From Bacillus aquiflavi (lineage in GTDB: Bacteria; Bacillota; Bacilli; Bacillales; Cytobacillaceae), in assembly GCF_019915265.1 (NCBI RefSeq), contig NZ_CP082780.1:2232001-2296000 (forward strand): a stretch of DNA of 64,000 nucleotides, read 5' to 3'. The notes below the pieces were generated by a model that was not told the DNA's origin, ran no database searches, and was given only the letters and a program-made list of their open reading frames with translations. Made by a program: the position numbers and the translations under genes. This document shows positions 45,130-54,395 of the stretch, one piece after another; the first letter of the stretch is position 1; each line of letters opens with the position of its first letter.

Positions 45130-46049
45130 TGGATCTTCCTCCTAGCAGATAAATATCGGATTAGTAATATAAACAAAAATGACATAATAAGTAAAATAAG
45201 TCCCATCGACCAAAGGGTATTATTTTCAACGCTTCCGTACGTTGTATGACCCATATTTAATGTGATAATCGTTGTTAATGTAGCGGCAGGGTCTAAAATC
45301 CCTTCTGGTAAAGTTCTTGTGTTTCCTATCACCATTTGCACCGCTAATGCCTCTCCAAAAGCTCTTGCCATTCCTAAAACAATTGCTGTTAAAAGCGTTG
45401 GCAAAGCAGCTGGAATAAGAACTTTTCTTATCGTTTGCCATCTCGTTGCTCCTAAAGCATATGATCCTTCGCGCAAATTACTTGGAAGTGATCTCATTGC
45501 TTCCGTTGCAATCGATGTAATTGTCGGTAAAATCATAATAGATAATATAATCGTTCCTGAAAGTAGACTGAAACCTAATCCTCCAAAGTACTCCCTAATA
45601 AATGGAACAAGTACTGTCAAACCGATAAAACCATAAACAACTGATGGTATACCAACTAATAACTCGATAACAGGTTGTAATATTTTTCTCCCCCATTCCG
45701 GAGCGATTTCCGTCATAAATATGGCACCGCCAATTCCGAGTGGAGCAGCAATAAGTGCTGATAATAAAGTAACTGCAAAAGAGCCAAAAATAAATGGAGC
45801 GGCTCCATATTTAGGTGACTCACTATTTGTTGGATCCCAATCTTTGCTCTTTAAAAATTCTCCAATACTAATACCACCCTTTGTAAAAGATTGGATTCCT
45901 TTTGAACCTAAAAATATCGTGATCGAGAGGGTTGCTGTAATCATAATCAATGCACATAAAGTGACAAGTATTTTCCCTCTTCGTTCGCCATTCAGCCAGT
46001 TTTTGTTTGATTTGATCAGTCTATGTTTGGCTGGAATCGTTTTTTCCAT
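45126..46049 (-). CDS. pstC: Phosphate ABC transporter permease PstC
   Basis: A 307-residue permease with six membrane helices. The first is near residues 28-50 and the PBP-dependent transport domain is from about 90 to 295. The EAA loop (EAMRSLPSNLREGSYALGATRWQTI) is near residue 180. It forms the channel with PstA. The start lies about 85 nt after the pstS stop, beyond a stem-loop. Confidence 0.95.
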   Translation of the reverse strand: MEKTIPAKHRLIKSNKNWLNGERRGKILVTLCALIMITATLSITIFLGSKGIQSFTKGGISIGEFLKSKDWDPTNSESPKYGAAPFIFGSFAVTLLSALIAAPLGIGGAIFMTEIAPEWGRKILQPVIELLVGIPSVVYGFIGLTVLVPFIREYFGGLGFSLLSGTIILSIMILPTITSIATEAMRSLPSNLREGSYALGATRWQTIRKVLIPAALPTLLTAIVLGMARAFGEALAVQMVIGNTRTLPEGILDPAATLTTIITLNMGHTTYGSVENNTLWSMGLILLIMSFLFILLIRYLSARRKIQ

Positions 46050-46078
46050 ATGAACAATCCCCTCTAACTAAAAAGTAA

Positions 46079-46109
46079 ACAAGGGGAACGTATATTTCAT
46101 TCCCCTTGT
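46079..46109 (-). terminator. Stem-loop between pstS and pstC
   Basis: ACAAGGGGAA / TTCCCCTTGT, a perfect 10-bp stem with an 11-nt loop, followed by a broken T-rich stretch (TTTACTTTTTAG). It lies inside the operon, so it is more likely an attenuator or an RNA-stability element that raises PstS over the membrane components. Confidence 0.7.
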
Positions 46110-46133
46110 AAATTTATTTCCTGCTGACAGAAA

Positions 46134-47075
46134 TTACTTTTTTGTTACGTTTCCTTCAGCATCTTTTTCAACTTCCATTTTTGTTGCAGGAATGTAGCCT
46201 TGCTCAGGAAGAATTGTTGTTTGAGTTTCCTCATCCATTAAGTAATCTAAAAATTCTTTTACTAATCCTTCAGGCTCGCCTTTTGTATAAGAATGTTGGT
46301 ATGCCCAAATTGGGAAAGTACCATTTTGAACATTTTCAGAAGTAGCTTCAACACCATCAATCGATAATGCTGTTACACTATCATCCGAAAAATATGAGAA
46401 TGCAAGATAACCAATTGCCCCTTCTGTTTCACTAATAATCTTTTTAACTGTATTTGAGGAATCTTCAGTAATTCCTTCTGCTGGTGTTTCGCCATCAAGA
46501 GCATTTTGAACAAAAGTAGCACGTGTTCCTGATGAGTCAGGACGATTTACAAGCACAATCTCTTGATCAGCTCCGCCAAGATCTTTCCAATTTTTAATTT
46601 TTCCAGTAAAGACTTTCTTTAAATCTTCTTTTGAAATATCTTTAATGCCGACTTCAGGGTTAACAGCTGCTGTCATTCCGACAACCGCCACTTTAAAATC
46701 AACTAGCTCCTCTGCAGGAATTCCTTCTTTTTCTTCAGCGAAAACATCAGAGTTACCAATATCAACCGATCCTTCAGCCACTTGTGAAAGACCAGTACCT
46801 GAACCTCCAGCATTAACTTGGATGTCTGTATCTGGATACTTAGCCATAAATTCTTCAGCGGCTGCCGCAACTAGTGGTTGCATTGCACTTGATCCAGAGA
46901 TAACGATCGAACCAGATAGTTCTTTTTTCTCTTCTGATTTATTCTCTTCAGTTGAATTGTTTGCACTATTAGAGTTGTTGCTCTTTTCTGCCTTAGAATC
47001 CCCGCCACATCCTGCAGCAATAATGGCAAATGCCGCAACGAAAAATAGTAAAGCTAATTGTTTAAAGCTTTTCAT
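46134..47075 (-). CDS. pstS: Phosphate-binding lipoprotein PstS
   Basis: 313 residues. A signal peptide ends in the lipobox AAGC (residues 20-23) and is followed by a Ser/Asn/Glu-rich linker. The binding domain has SGSSAMQPLV, AGGSGTGLSQV, NRPDSSGTRATFVQNAL and a Gly-rich SETEGAIGYLAF. These contact phosphate in the family. It captures extracellular phosphate for PstCA. AGGAGG lies before the ATG and PhoP boxes lie upstream. Confidence 0.95.
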   Translation of the reverse strand: MKSFKQLALLFFVAAFAIIAAGCGGDSKAEKSNNSNSANNSTEENKSEEKKELSGSIVISGSSAMQPLVAAAAEEFMAKYPDTDIQVNAGGSGTGLSQVAEGSVDIGNSDVFAEEKEGIPAEELVDFKVAVVGMTAAVNPEVGIKDISKEDLKKVFTGKIKNWKDLGGADQEIVLVNRPDSSGTRATFVQNALDGETPAEGITEDSSNTVKKIISETEGAIGYLAFSYFSDDSVTALSIDGVEATSENVQNGTFPIWAYQHSYTKGEPEGLVKEFLDYLMDEETQTTILPEQGYIPATKMEVEKDAEGNVTKK

Positions 47076-47154
47076 GTTTTCTTATTCCTCCTAAAGTTGT
47101 TTGTCCCTACAAGTAAAAGAATAATCTTAATCTATTAATAACGTTTTAATAGAA

Positions 47155-47192
47155 TGTAAAGCTATTGTTAAACTGTGTGAAATATTTGTAAA
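47155..47192 (-). promoter_or_regulatory. PhoP-box array upstream of pstS
   Basis: On the minus strand the hexamers TTTACA, TTTCAC, TTAACA and TTTACA follow one another at 10-, 11- and 11-bp intervals. This is the direct-repeat pattern of Bacillus PhoP sites (TT(A/T)ACA every 11 bp), 80-120 bp before the pstS start. It predicts induction under phosphate starvation. Confidence 0.8.
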
Positions 47193-47475
47193 GACGTCCG
47201 GAAATCGCAGTAAACTTAAAGAGTTAAGATAGGAATGTGATGTTAATTCTAAGATTGTTGCTGAAGATTAAATATAATTTTTTTGAAGGTATAAATTGAG
47301 ATTGAGATTATAGTTCCATCTGAAATAAATCTCATGAAGCAGTCTAGAGGTATAAATTAAGAAGTCTTTTTTTAAAAAAAATTTACTATAAAAAAATAAC
47401 GTCAACTGTTGATATACTTTGTTAAACTATACAATCCATTGCTTAAATTTTGACAAAAGCAGCTGGAAAATAATA
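47193..47475. other. Spacer between the pstS promoter and the pbpA terminator
   Basis: AT-rich, about 280 bp, with no open frame, repeat copy or clear regulatory site. Confidence 0.4.
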
Positions 47476-47510
47476 AAAACTCACCGAAAAACTGAAGCTC
47501 GGTGAGTTTT
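47476..47510 (-). terminator. Terminator of pbpA
   Basis: AAAACTCACCGA / TCGGTGAGTTTT, a perfect 12-bp stem with an 11-nt loop and T-rich exit, 15 nt past the pbpA stop. Confidence 0.9.
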
Positions 47511-47524
47511 TGAATAGAATATGT

Positions 47525-49642
47525 TTAATTTCCTTCATTAGCCGTTTGCTCTGCTTGAACCGTATTCCCTGCGGACTCTCCTTGTTCTAGCCGTTGTTTT
47601 TTAAGATCAAAATAAGTCGATAAAACACGCTCTCCAATTGTCAAATTAGCTGTATGCCCGCTTCTTGCCTGATACGCCCACGGTATTAAGACGGCCATTG
47701 CCACTTCTGGATTATCGTGGGGTGCGTATGCGACTAAACTTAAATTCATTACTTCAGGCGGTTCTTTAAATTTTGCTCTTTCCGGCCCGTCGTAAAAAGC
47801 TTCCGCAGTTCCTGTTTTTCCCGCTGGGTTATATGGCTTCCCTTTGAAATTTCTAGCCGCAGTTCCGCCCGCTTCTTGCATTACTTTCCGAAACCCTTCT
47901 TGTACACGATCGATCCACTCTTGCTCTAAATCTACATGATTTAAAATCGTCGGTCCTATCGTTTCTACAACTGGTCCAAGTTCATTGTTTTCTATCATAG
48001 GCTCGCGGATTTCCTTTACGATATGTGGCTGCACACGGTAACCACCATTTGCAATTGTAGAAACGTATTGAGCAAGTTGCATCGTCGTATACGTATCATA
48101 CTGCCCAATTGAGATATCGAGCAGGAAACCAGGTAATGTATCTGGTCCCTTTAAGCCAGGGGTTTCATTCGGTAAATCAATTCCCGTTCTTACCCCAAGC
48201 CCAAATTCACTAAATGAATCTCTTATAATATCAAATGCTTTCGTGTTAATAGGCAGTGGACGACCGTATTGATAACGACCTTCTCCAATCTTTATAGCGA
48301 TATGGAACATATATACGTTAGAAGAACGCTTTAAAGCATCAATATCATTAAGTGGTCCTAAATTACTGTAAGATTTTTTTATTAATGTGTTTATTTTCAT
48401 CGGAGTATCATTGAACACCTGCTTAGGTTTAATGGCTCCTGTTTTAAAACCGGTTAATACTGTAGCTCCTTTTACAGCTGAGCCGACATTATAAGACGTT
48501 GTAATATTTCCTAAAGCAAAGTCACGCATTTCCATTTGACCGGTTTTTTCATTTTTTGTATATTGTTTGCCGGCCATCGTTAATATTTCTCCAGTATGCG
48601 GATCCATTAATACAACGAAAGCACGGTCTAGCAGCTGAGTATTAGATTGTCTTTTTGCAATTAGCAGCTCTTCTTCGATAATTTTTTCAACAGCTAGTTG
48701 CAAATCCATATCAATGGTCAGAACGAGATCTTTACCGCGCTGCCCTGCAGATAATGTCTCTGCTTCAAGCACATCATTCCCTTTCGTAATGTTTTTTACC
48801 TTTGTTTTTTGACCGTGAAGCACTTCTTCGTATTGCAGTTCAATATAGCTTTTTCCAACTCGGTCGTTTCGGTTATAACCTCGTGAAAGAAAATGATCAA
48901 GCTGATCCATAGGCAATCCTTCGTCAGAAGAAGATACATTTCCTAATACAGTTTTAAGTGTATCCCCATATATGTAATGTCTATCCCAATCAGTAGTCGT
49001 ATCGACACCTGGCAATACTTCTAAATTTTCACTAACGAGTGCAAACTCTTCAGGCGTAACGTTTTCATTTTTAACAATTTGCGGAGTAAGCGCATAGCCG
49101 CTTATAAACTCTCGATAAACTGCTAACACTTTTAAGTCTTCTTTAGTTAACTCTTTCAGTTCCTTCTCTGTAATCCGTTCGAGCTGTAATTTATATAAAT
49201 CCTTTTCTTCTAACTTTTCATCGCTCATTTCCGCTTTCGTTAATTTCTTCTTAGCGCGCTCCGGGTTTTTAAGAATCCAATAATCTTTCATATCCCGCTC
49301 TGTAATTTTAGATGTATCTTTATCGATTATTTTAGCTAACCGTTCTGCAACCTTTAACATTTTTTCTCGTTTTACACCTTTATATTGCGTGTATGTGATC
49401 GCATTTTTTGGAGTGTTATCGACGATAACTTTTCCTGTTCTATCGAACATTTTTCCGCGGGGAACGGGAGTATTGACGACAATATCTTCTGTCCGTTCGA
49501 CTTTTCGTTTATAATCTTCCCCCTTTACTATTTGCACAACTCCAAGCCGTAAGATGAGAATCGAGAATAATATAAAAACTGCAAAGAAAAGCAAATTTAT
49601 TCGGAACGGAATTTGCTTTTTCTTTTTTTTCTTCTTTTCCAA
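47525..49642 (-). CDS. pbpA: Penicillin-binding protein 2A-type transpeptidase
   Basis: A 705-residue class B PBP. A basic N-terminus and one membrane helix (residues 12-32) lead into the dimerisation domain (RGKMFDRTGKVIVDN), then the transpeptidase domain. The active-site Ser is in GSAVKGA (SxxK), followed by SSN (SxN) near residue 440 and KTGTAEAF (KTG) near 608. It cross-links side-wall peptidoglycan during elongation. A run of seven lysines after MEKK is notable. Position and length match PbpA (YqgF). Confidence 0.95.
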   Translation of the reverse strand: MEKKKKKKKQIPFRINLLFFAVFILFSILILRLGVVQIVKGEDYKRKVERTEDIVVNTPVPRGKMFDRTGKVIVDNTPKNAITYTQYKGVKREKMLKVAERLAKIIDKDTSKITERDMKDYWILKNPERAKKKLTKAEMSDEKLEEKDLYKLQLERITEKELKELTKEDLKVLAVYREFISGYALTPQIVKNENVTPEEFALVSENLEVLPGVDTTTDWDRHYIYGDTLKTVLGNVSSSDEGLPMDQLDHFLSRGYNRNDRVGKSYIELQYEEVLHGQKTKVKNITKGNDVLEAETLSAGQRGKDLVLTIDMDLQLAVEKIIEEELLIAKRQSNTQLLDRAFVVLMDPHTGEILTMAGKQYTKNEKTGQMEMRDFALGNITTSYNVGSAVKGATVLTGFKTGAIKPKQVFNDTPMKINTLIKKSYSNLGPLNDIDALKRSSNVYMFHIAIKIGEGRYQYGRPLPINTKAFDIIRDSFSEFGLGVRTGIDLPNETPGLKGPDTLPGFLLDISIGQYDTYTTMQLAQYVSTIANGGYRVQPHIVKEIREPMIENNELGPVVETIGPTILNHVDLEQEWIDRVQEGFRKVMQEAGGTAARNFKGKPYNPAGKTGTAEAFYDGPERAKFKEPPEVMNLSLVAYAPHDNPEVAMAVLIPWAYQARSGHTANLTIGERVLSTYFDLKKQRLEQGESAGNTVQAEQTANEGN

Positions 49643-49736
49643 TATTCATCCACACCTTCTCTCCCAAAACAAATCTCACTCTCCCTATTGTAAATTATCG
49701 GCTGTTGTTTTGTAAACTTTTTATCATTTTTAAGCA

Positions 49737-50951
49737 TTACCCTGCTAATTTAATTTTTCTAATAAAAAAATAAATGCAAGTATGTCCTGCTCCGATAAAT
49801 AATAGCAGAATCGGGATGCTTTTTTGCTCATTAAAAAAAGTAACAGCTGTTAAAAAGGCAATAATAGAGACAATTCTTCCCGAGTTTAAAAATAACTCTC
49901 TCACAACGATATATTCGATTCTCATTTCAGCCGCTCTCCATCCCCTGCCAATTACATCATACGTCATCGATAAGTATGGTACGAGTAAGATTGGATAAGC
50001 GACAGCAATAATTCCCGCATAGATAAGCAGCTTTGTAAAGGTTAATTCAAAGACAATTAAAAAAATGGATAAATATAAAATAATCCCTCCAATAAGAATT
50101 GCTGTTTTCCGCTGATCTTCTTTAATTAATCTTGAAGCAAAATAGTAGCCTAAAAAAGCAATTCCGGAGTTAATCAACCCAAACGTCCCTAATGCGAGTT
50201 CACTTCCAGTTGATATGAAGACAAATACTGATATGACAAATAAAAACGTCCCTTCCCGCAGCCCTTGAAAAAAGTGGGCATTCGTTATGAGACGCCAGTT
50301 GTCATTGTTCCTACGCTCTGCAATAATTCGCTTAAAACAATAGTCTCCTTTAGCAGGACGTCGCTTTAAGAAAAAACTTAAAAAAACAGCTAAAGAAAAT
50401 AGCGTAAGCGATAATCCAAAAACAATGGTATAGCCTGTAAACTTCTCAAGCTGAGATATGATAAACCCTGCTCCAATTGGACCAATCATTCCTCCAGCAG
50501 ACGTTAATATTCCTAAAAAGCCATTAAAAAAATCCCTTGTTTCCGGTTCTGTTATTTCGAACGTTAACACATTAAATGCAAGCCAATAAAAACCGTAGCC
50601 AATTCCGAGTAAGCTCCCGAGTAATAGCAAAAAGTTTGATGCATTCGTTCCGATCAATAAAACAGTTAAATAGAACAAAGCTAAAAAAATAACGCCAATC
50701 CTTAAAACAATCACCCTGTCAATTTTCTTTGCCCATCTTCCGGCTAAAATGAACGTAAGCGGCTGCATGACAACAATTGACAAATTATATAAACCTAAAT
50801 CAACAAACTGCCCAGACTGCTTCCACAAATAAATGTTCACAAAAGTATTTGACAATGCAACACTTAATGAATACAGTCCTCCGATTAACAATAGCAATGT
50901 TAAATCTTTAGTTAACTCAACATCTCCAAACAATTTTGCCATTTTGCTCAT
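49737..50951 (-). CDS. yqgE: Major facilitator superfamily transporter YqgE
   Basis: A 404-residue protein with 12 predicted helices. An MFS loop-2 motif GRWAKKIDRVIVLRIG is near residue 73 and a central hydrophilic loop (FFLKRRPAKGDYCF) near 195. The substrate is unknown. It lies between sodA and pbpA, the YqgE place in B. subtilis. Confidence 0.87.
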   Translation of the reverse strand: MSKMAKLFGDVELTKDLTLLLLIGGLYSLSVALSNTFVNIYLWKQSGQFVDLGLYNLSIVVMQPLTFILAGRWAKKIDRVIVLRIGVIFLALFYLTVLLIGTNASNFLLLLGSLLGIGYGFYWLAFNVLTFEITEPETRDFFNGFLGILTSAGGMIGPIGAGFIISQLEKFTGYTIVFGLSLTLFSLAVFLSFFLKRRPAKGDYCFKRIIAERRNNDNWRLITNAHFFQGLREGTFLFVISVFVFISTGSELALGTFGLINSGIAFLGYYFASRLIKEDQRKTAILIGGIILYLSIFLIVFELTFTKLLIYAGIIAVAYPILLVPYLSMTYDVIGRGWRAAEMRIEYIVVRELFLNSGRIVSIIAFLTAVTFFNEQKSIPILLLFIGAGHTCIYFFIRKIKLAG

Positions 50952-51052
50952 AAAAAAACGCCCCTTTGTCTAGGGCTAGTTTTAAACAAAAGAAATGTTC
51001 TTATTCATATATTGTAACATTAAACTAAAGCCTTAACACAAATGCTTAAGTC

Positions 51053-51085
51053 AAAAAAAAAAACAGCACACACTATGAGTGGTGC
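51053..51085 (-). terminator. Terminator downstream of sodA
   Basis: A GGCAC-ACT / AGT-GTGC stem followed on the minus strand by T10, 170 nt past the sodA stop and beyond repeat copy 2. Confidence 0.65.
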
Positions 51086-51089
51086 CGTT

Positions 51090-51205
51090 CAGACTGTTGA
51101 CAAACTGCAAGTTCTATTCGCTTCCGCCTTGTGCTACGTGCCTTGACTAATAAGCGTTTTCAATCAGTTTGAGAGCGTTTCCTTTAAGTATTTACTTTGT
51201 TTGCC
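51090..51205 (-). repeat. Dispersed intergenic repeat, copy 2
   Basis: On the minus strand: AAACTGATTGAAAACGCTTA, TTAGTCAAGGCACG, GGCGGAAGCGAATAGAAC, ending TTTGTCAACAGTCTGAACGG (GTTGACAAA at 51096-51104 on the plus strand). The opposite end is degenerate. It lies between sodA and its terminator. Confidence 0.7.
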
Positions 51206-51252
51206 CATTAGCAACAAATGGCACACTTATTGTGGTGCAATTATAGCTATGA

Positions 51253-51861
51253 TTATTTTGCAGCACTGTATCGTTTTGCCACTTCATTCCAATTTACAAC
51301 ATTCCAAAAAGCATTAATATATTCAGGACGGCGATTTTGATATTTTAAGTAATAAGCATGTTCCCATACATCAAGCCCTAATATCGGTGTTTTTCCCTCC
51401 ATAAGGGGAGAATCTTGATTCGGTGTACTTGTTACTTCAAGTTCGCCATTATTAACAACTAACCATGCCCATCCGGAGCCAAAACGAGTCGTAGCCGCCT
51501 TTGAAAATTCTTCTTTAAAACTTTCATAGCTGCCAAACTGTTTGTTTATTGCTTCTAGTAACTCGCCCTTTGGTTCTCCGCCGCCATTTGGGCTAATAAC
51601 CTGCCAAAACAACGAATGATTAGCGTGTCCGCCACCATTATTTCTTACTGCAGTGCGAGCTGACTCAGGTACAGCCCCTAAATTTGCGATTACATCCTCA
51701 ACTGATTTTTCTAGGAGGCTTGCATTTCCATCTAACGCATTATTCAAATTTGTTACATAAGTGTTATGATGCTTCGTATGATGAATGTTCATCGTTTCCT
51801 TATCGATATGAGGTTCCAGAGCATCGTAAGCGTAAGGTAATTTTGGTAATTCAAATGCCAT
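51253..51861 (-). CDS. sodA: Superoxide dismutase, Mn type
   Basis: 202 residues from ATG 51861 (AAGGAGG site), the exact size of B. subtilis SodA. Metal ligands are His in [10 protein letters not shown] and HANHSLFW, Asp and His in [17 protein letters not shown]. The GGGHANH region favours manganese. It removes superoxide in the cytoplasm. The frame open to 51897 is upstream leader. Confidence 0.96.
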   Translation of the reverse strand: MAFELPKLPYAYDALEPHIDKETMNIHHTKHHNTYVTNLNNALDGNASLLEKSVEDVIANLGAVPESARTAVRNNGGGHANHSLFWQVISPNGGGEPKGELLEAINKQFGSYESFKEEFSKAATTRFGSGWAWLVVNNGELEVTSTPNQDSPLMEGKTPILGLDVWEHAYYLKYQNRRPEYINAFWNVVNWNEVAKRYSAAK

Positions 51862-51977
51862 TTTCAATTCCTCCTTATGTATTAAAGTGATACACACTTG
51901 TATCTTCTTTAGTTTAACATTACCAAAGTTGGTTATTCATTTCAATTGAAATGCATTTTAATATTTTGCGTTAACAC

Positions 51978-52463
51978 CTACAATAATACAACGATTAAAA
52001 AGTAGCCGATCATAATTGTTTGAATGATCCCTTTTGTAAAAACACTGCTAATAAAGCCTACAACTGAACCTAAACCGATTTTAACTGCATCTTTGATTTC
52101 CTTTTTCTCAACTAAAATCTCAGCAACAACGGCCCCAATAAACGGTCCTATTAAAATCCCGATTACTGGAATAACGAAAGGACCTACCAAAAGTCCAATC
52201 GTACTGCCCCAAACGCCCGCTTTTGAGCCGCCATATTTTTTTACACCAATCATGTTTGCAATGTAATCAGCACCGAATAGCAATACAGTAAATAAACTTT
52301 GCACTAGCCAAAACAGCCAGGAAAAAGGAGCAAAAGAGAATAAGATTCCATATAATAAAAAGCCTGCAAAAATAGATAGAACACTTGGAATAATCGGATA
52401 CACTAACCCAAAATAAGCGATCACAAATAATAGGATAATGATAACCCAATATAATAACTCCAT
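51978..52463 (-). CDS. yqgC: DUF456 membrane protein YqgC
   Basis: A 161-residue protein with about five hydrophobic helices and glycine-rich turns ([30 protein letters not shown]), typical of DUF456. AGGTG precedes the ATG. The function is unknown. It lies immediately before sodA as in B. subtilis. Confidence 0.85.
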   Translation of the reverse strand: MELLYWVIIILLFVIAYFGLVYPIIPSVLSIFAGFLLYGILFSFAPFSWLFWLVQSLFTVLLFGADYIANMIGVKKYGGSKAGVWGSTIGLLVGPFVIPVIGILIGPFIGAVVAEILVEKKEIKDAVKIGLGSVVGFISSVFTKGIIQTIMIGYFLIVVLL

Positions 52464-52487
52464 TCGTCACCTCTATAGAAAAATATT

Positions 52488-52510
52488 AAAGCAAGGGTTC
52501 CCCTTGCTTT
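52488..52510 (-). terminator. Terminator of the Na/Pi cotransporter gene
   Basis: AAAGCAAGGG / CCCTTGCTTT with a 3-nt loop, 11 nt past the stop, T-rich exit on the minus strand. Confidence 0.8.
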
Positions 52511-52520
52511 ACATTATGCC

Positions 52521-54152
52521 TTAATGTCTCTCACCTAATACGGCTTCAGCTATATTTACAGCGTGGTCACCAATTCGTTCAAGATTACTAATAATATCTA
52601 CAAATACAATTCCAGACTGACCAGTGCAAATTCCTTCATTTAAACGTAAAATATGCTGCTTCCGTAGCTTTCTTTCCATTTTATCAATTTTCTCTTCTTT
52701 TTTCATTACATTTTCGGCAATCTCTTTACTATTTTCGTTTAGAGCTTCAATCGCTTCTTGGACAGTTGATACAGTTAAGGAAAACATTTCATCCAAATCG
52801 TTCATAGCTGAATCGGTAATTTTGACTTTGTTCGCCAGCTGATATTCAACTAACTCAATAATATTTTCAAAATGATCACCAATTCTCTCAATATCACGAA
52901 CGGTATCCATTAATAATGAATGCTTCTCTGACTCAGCCCCTGAAAGAGAGGTTGATGACAGCAAAATTAAATAATCAGTAATTTTCCGATCTAAGTTATT
53001 GATCGCATCTTCAAGCTGCATCGACGTGTCAGAATGCTTTTGCAAATTTGTATTTAAATATTTATTAGACTCTTCTAAACCACGAATCGCAAACTGTCCC
53101 ATTCGAATAACCTCTTCCTTTGCTTGACTAAGAGCAATAGCAGGGGATTGTTCAATAAAGATGGGATCTAAATGCTTTGGTTTATATTCAATAATAGAAT
53201 CTTCTCCTGGAATTAATTTTGTGACGATAAATGCTAATACACCAATGAATGGCAGTTGAATGATCGTATTTGATGTGTTAAATATACCGTGAGCAAATGC
53301 AATCGTCATTTTTTCGTTTAATGCAAACGATGATTGCAAATAAATAATGAATTTTGTAAAAGGACCTAAAATGATAAGAAAAATAGCTGTTCCAATTAAA
53401 TTAAATAAAACATGAGTTGCAGCTGCACGTTTCGCCGTTACCGTTGCGCCAATTGCTGCTAATAATGCAGTAATGGTTGTCCCTATATTATCGCCAAACA
53501 AAATTGGTAAAGCCGCATTTAAGTCAACTAAATTTTCTGCATAAAGCCCTTGTAAAATACCAATTGTTGCACTGGAGCTCTGTACGATTACTGTAAATAC
53601 AGTTCCAACAATAACACCTAATATTGGATGTGAACTCATATTAACCGTTAACTCTTGGAAAGCCTCTAAAGTACGTAATGGCTTCAGCCCGCCACTCATT
53701 AATTCAAGACCGAAGAAAAGCGCTCCAAAACCGAAAAATACTTGTCCAAGGTTGTGAACTTTTTTATTTTTAAAAAAGAACATTAAAAAAGAACCAATTG
53801 CTAATATTGGTAATGCATATTCTCCAATGTCTATCCCGATAATAAATGCAGTAACTGTAGTCCCAATATTTGCCCCCATTATGACACCGATTGCTTGCCT
53901 TAATGTCATAAAACCGGCACTTACTAATCCTACTGTTAATACAGTTGTACCACTGCTTGACTGAATTAACACAGTAACGACAACACCTGTTAATACACCC
54001 ATTAGAGGATTGGTTGTGAAGCGATCTAATATGTCTCTTAGTTTGTCTCCAGCAGATTTTTGCAGTCCGTCTCCCATTGCTTTTATTCCAAACAGGAAAA
54101 TTCCTAAGCCACCGATAAATTCGAACAGCATTTGTTGAACATTCAGTTCCAC
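52521..54152 (-). CDS. Na/Pi cotransporter family protein with PhoU domain
   Basis: 543 residues from GTG 54152. The N-terminal Na/Pi cotransport II domain has its two inverted repeats and the QSSS motifs: LIQSSSGTTVLTVG near residue 63 and IVQSSSATIGILQG near 190. A C-terminal PhoU-like helical domain (about 340-540) has DTVRDIERIGDHFENI and VDIISNLERIGDHAVNIAE. It is a secondary sodium-driven phosphate importer, or an exporter in some bacteria. AGGGG lies before the GTG. It sits about 6 kb from pstS. Confidence 0.9.
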   Translation of the reverse strand: MELNVQQMLFEFIGGLGIFLFGIKAMGDGLQKSAGDKLRDILDRFTTNPLMGVLTGVVVTVLIQSSSGTTVLTVGLVSAGFMTLRQAIGVIMGANIGTTVTAFIIGIDIGEYALPILAIGSFLMFFFKNKKVHNLGQVFFGFGALFFGLELMSGGLKPLRTLEAFQELTVNMSSHPILGVIVGTVFTVIVQSSSATIGILQGLYAENLVDLNAALPILFGDNIGTTITALLAAIGATVTAKRAAATHVLFNLIGTAIFLIILGPFTKFIIYLQSSFALNEKMTIAFAHGIFNTSNTIIQLPFIGVLAFIVTKLIPGEDSIIEYKPKHLDPIFIEQSPAIALSQAKEEVIRMGQFAIRGLEESNKYLNTNLQKHSDTSMQLEDAINNLDRKITDYLILLSSTSLSGAESEKHSLLMDTVRDIERIGDHFENIIELVEYQLANKVKITDSAMNDLDEMFSLTVSTVQEAIEALNENSKEIAENVMKKEEKIDKMERKLRKQHILRLNEGICTGQSGIVFVDIISNLERIGDHAVNIAEAVLGERH

Positions 54153-54395
54153 AATTACTCAGCCCCTATAAAGTTAATTCGACATGTTTCTCCAAACACC
54201 TCTACAATTATGATTGAATTACTAAATAAAAGTAAAGATATGCAATAAAAAATTTACAAACAATTTACAAAGAGCAGTTTTATTACATTTATGTTACATT
54301 AATAATTGATTTTTATGTAATGCATAGACTCTATACTTGTATGGAGCATCCGTAGAAGCTACAATAGAAGTGAATCTTTTTAAGGGTGTGTCATA

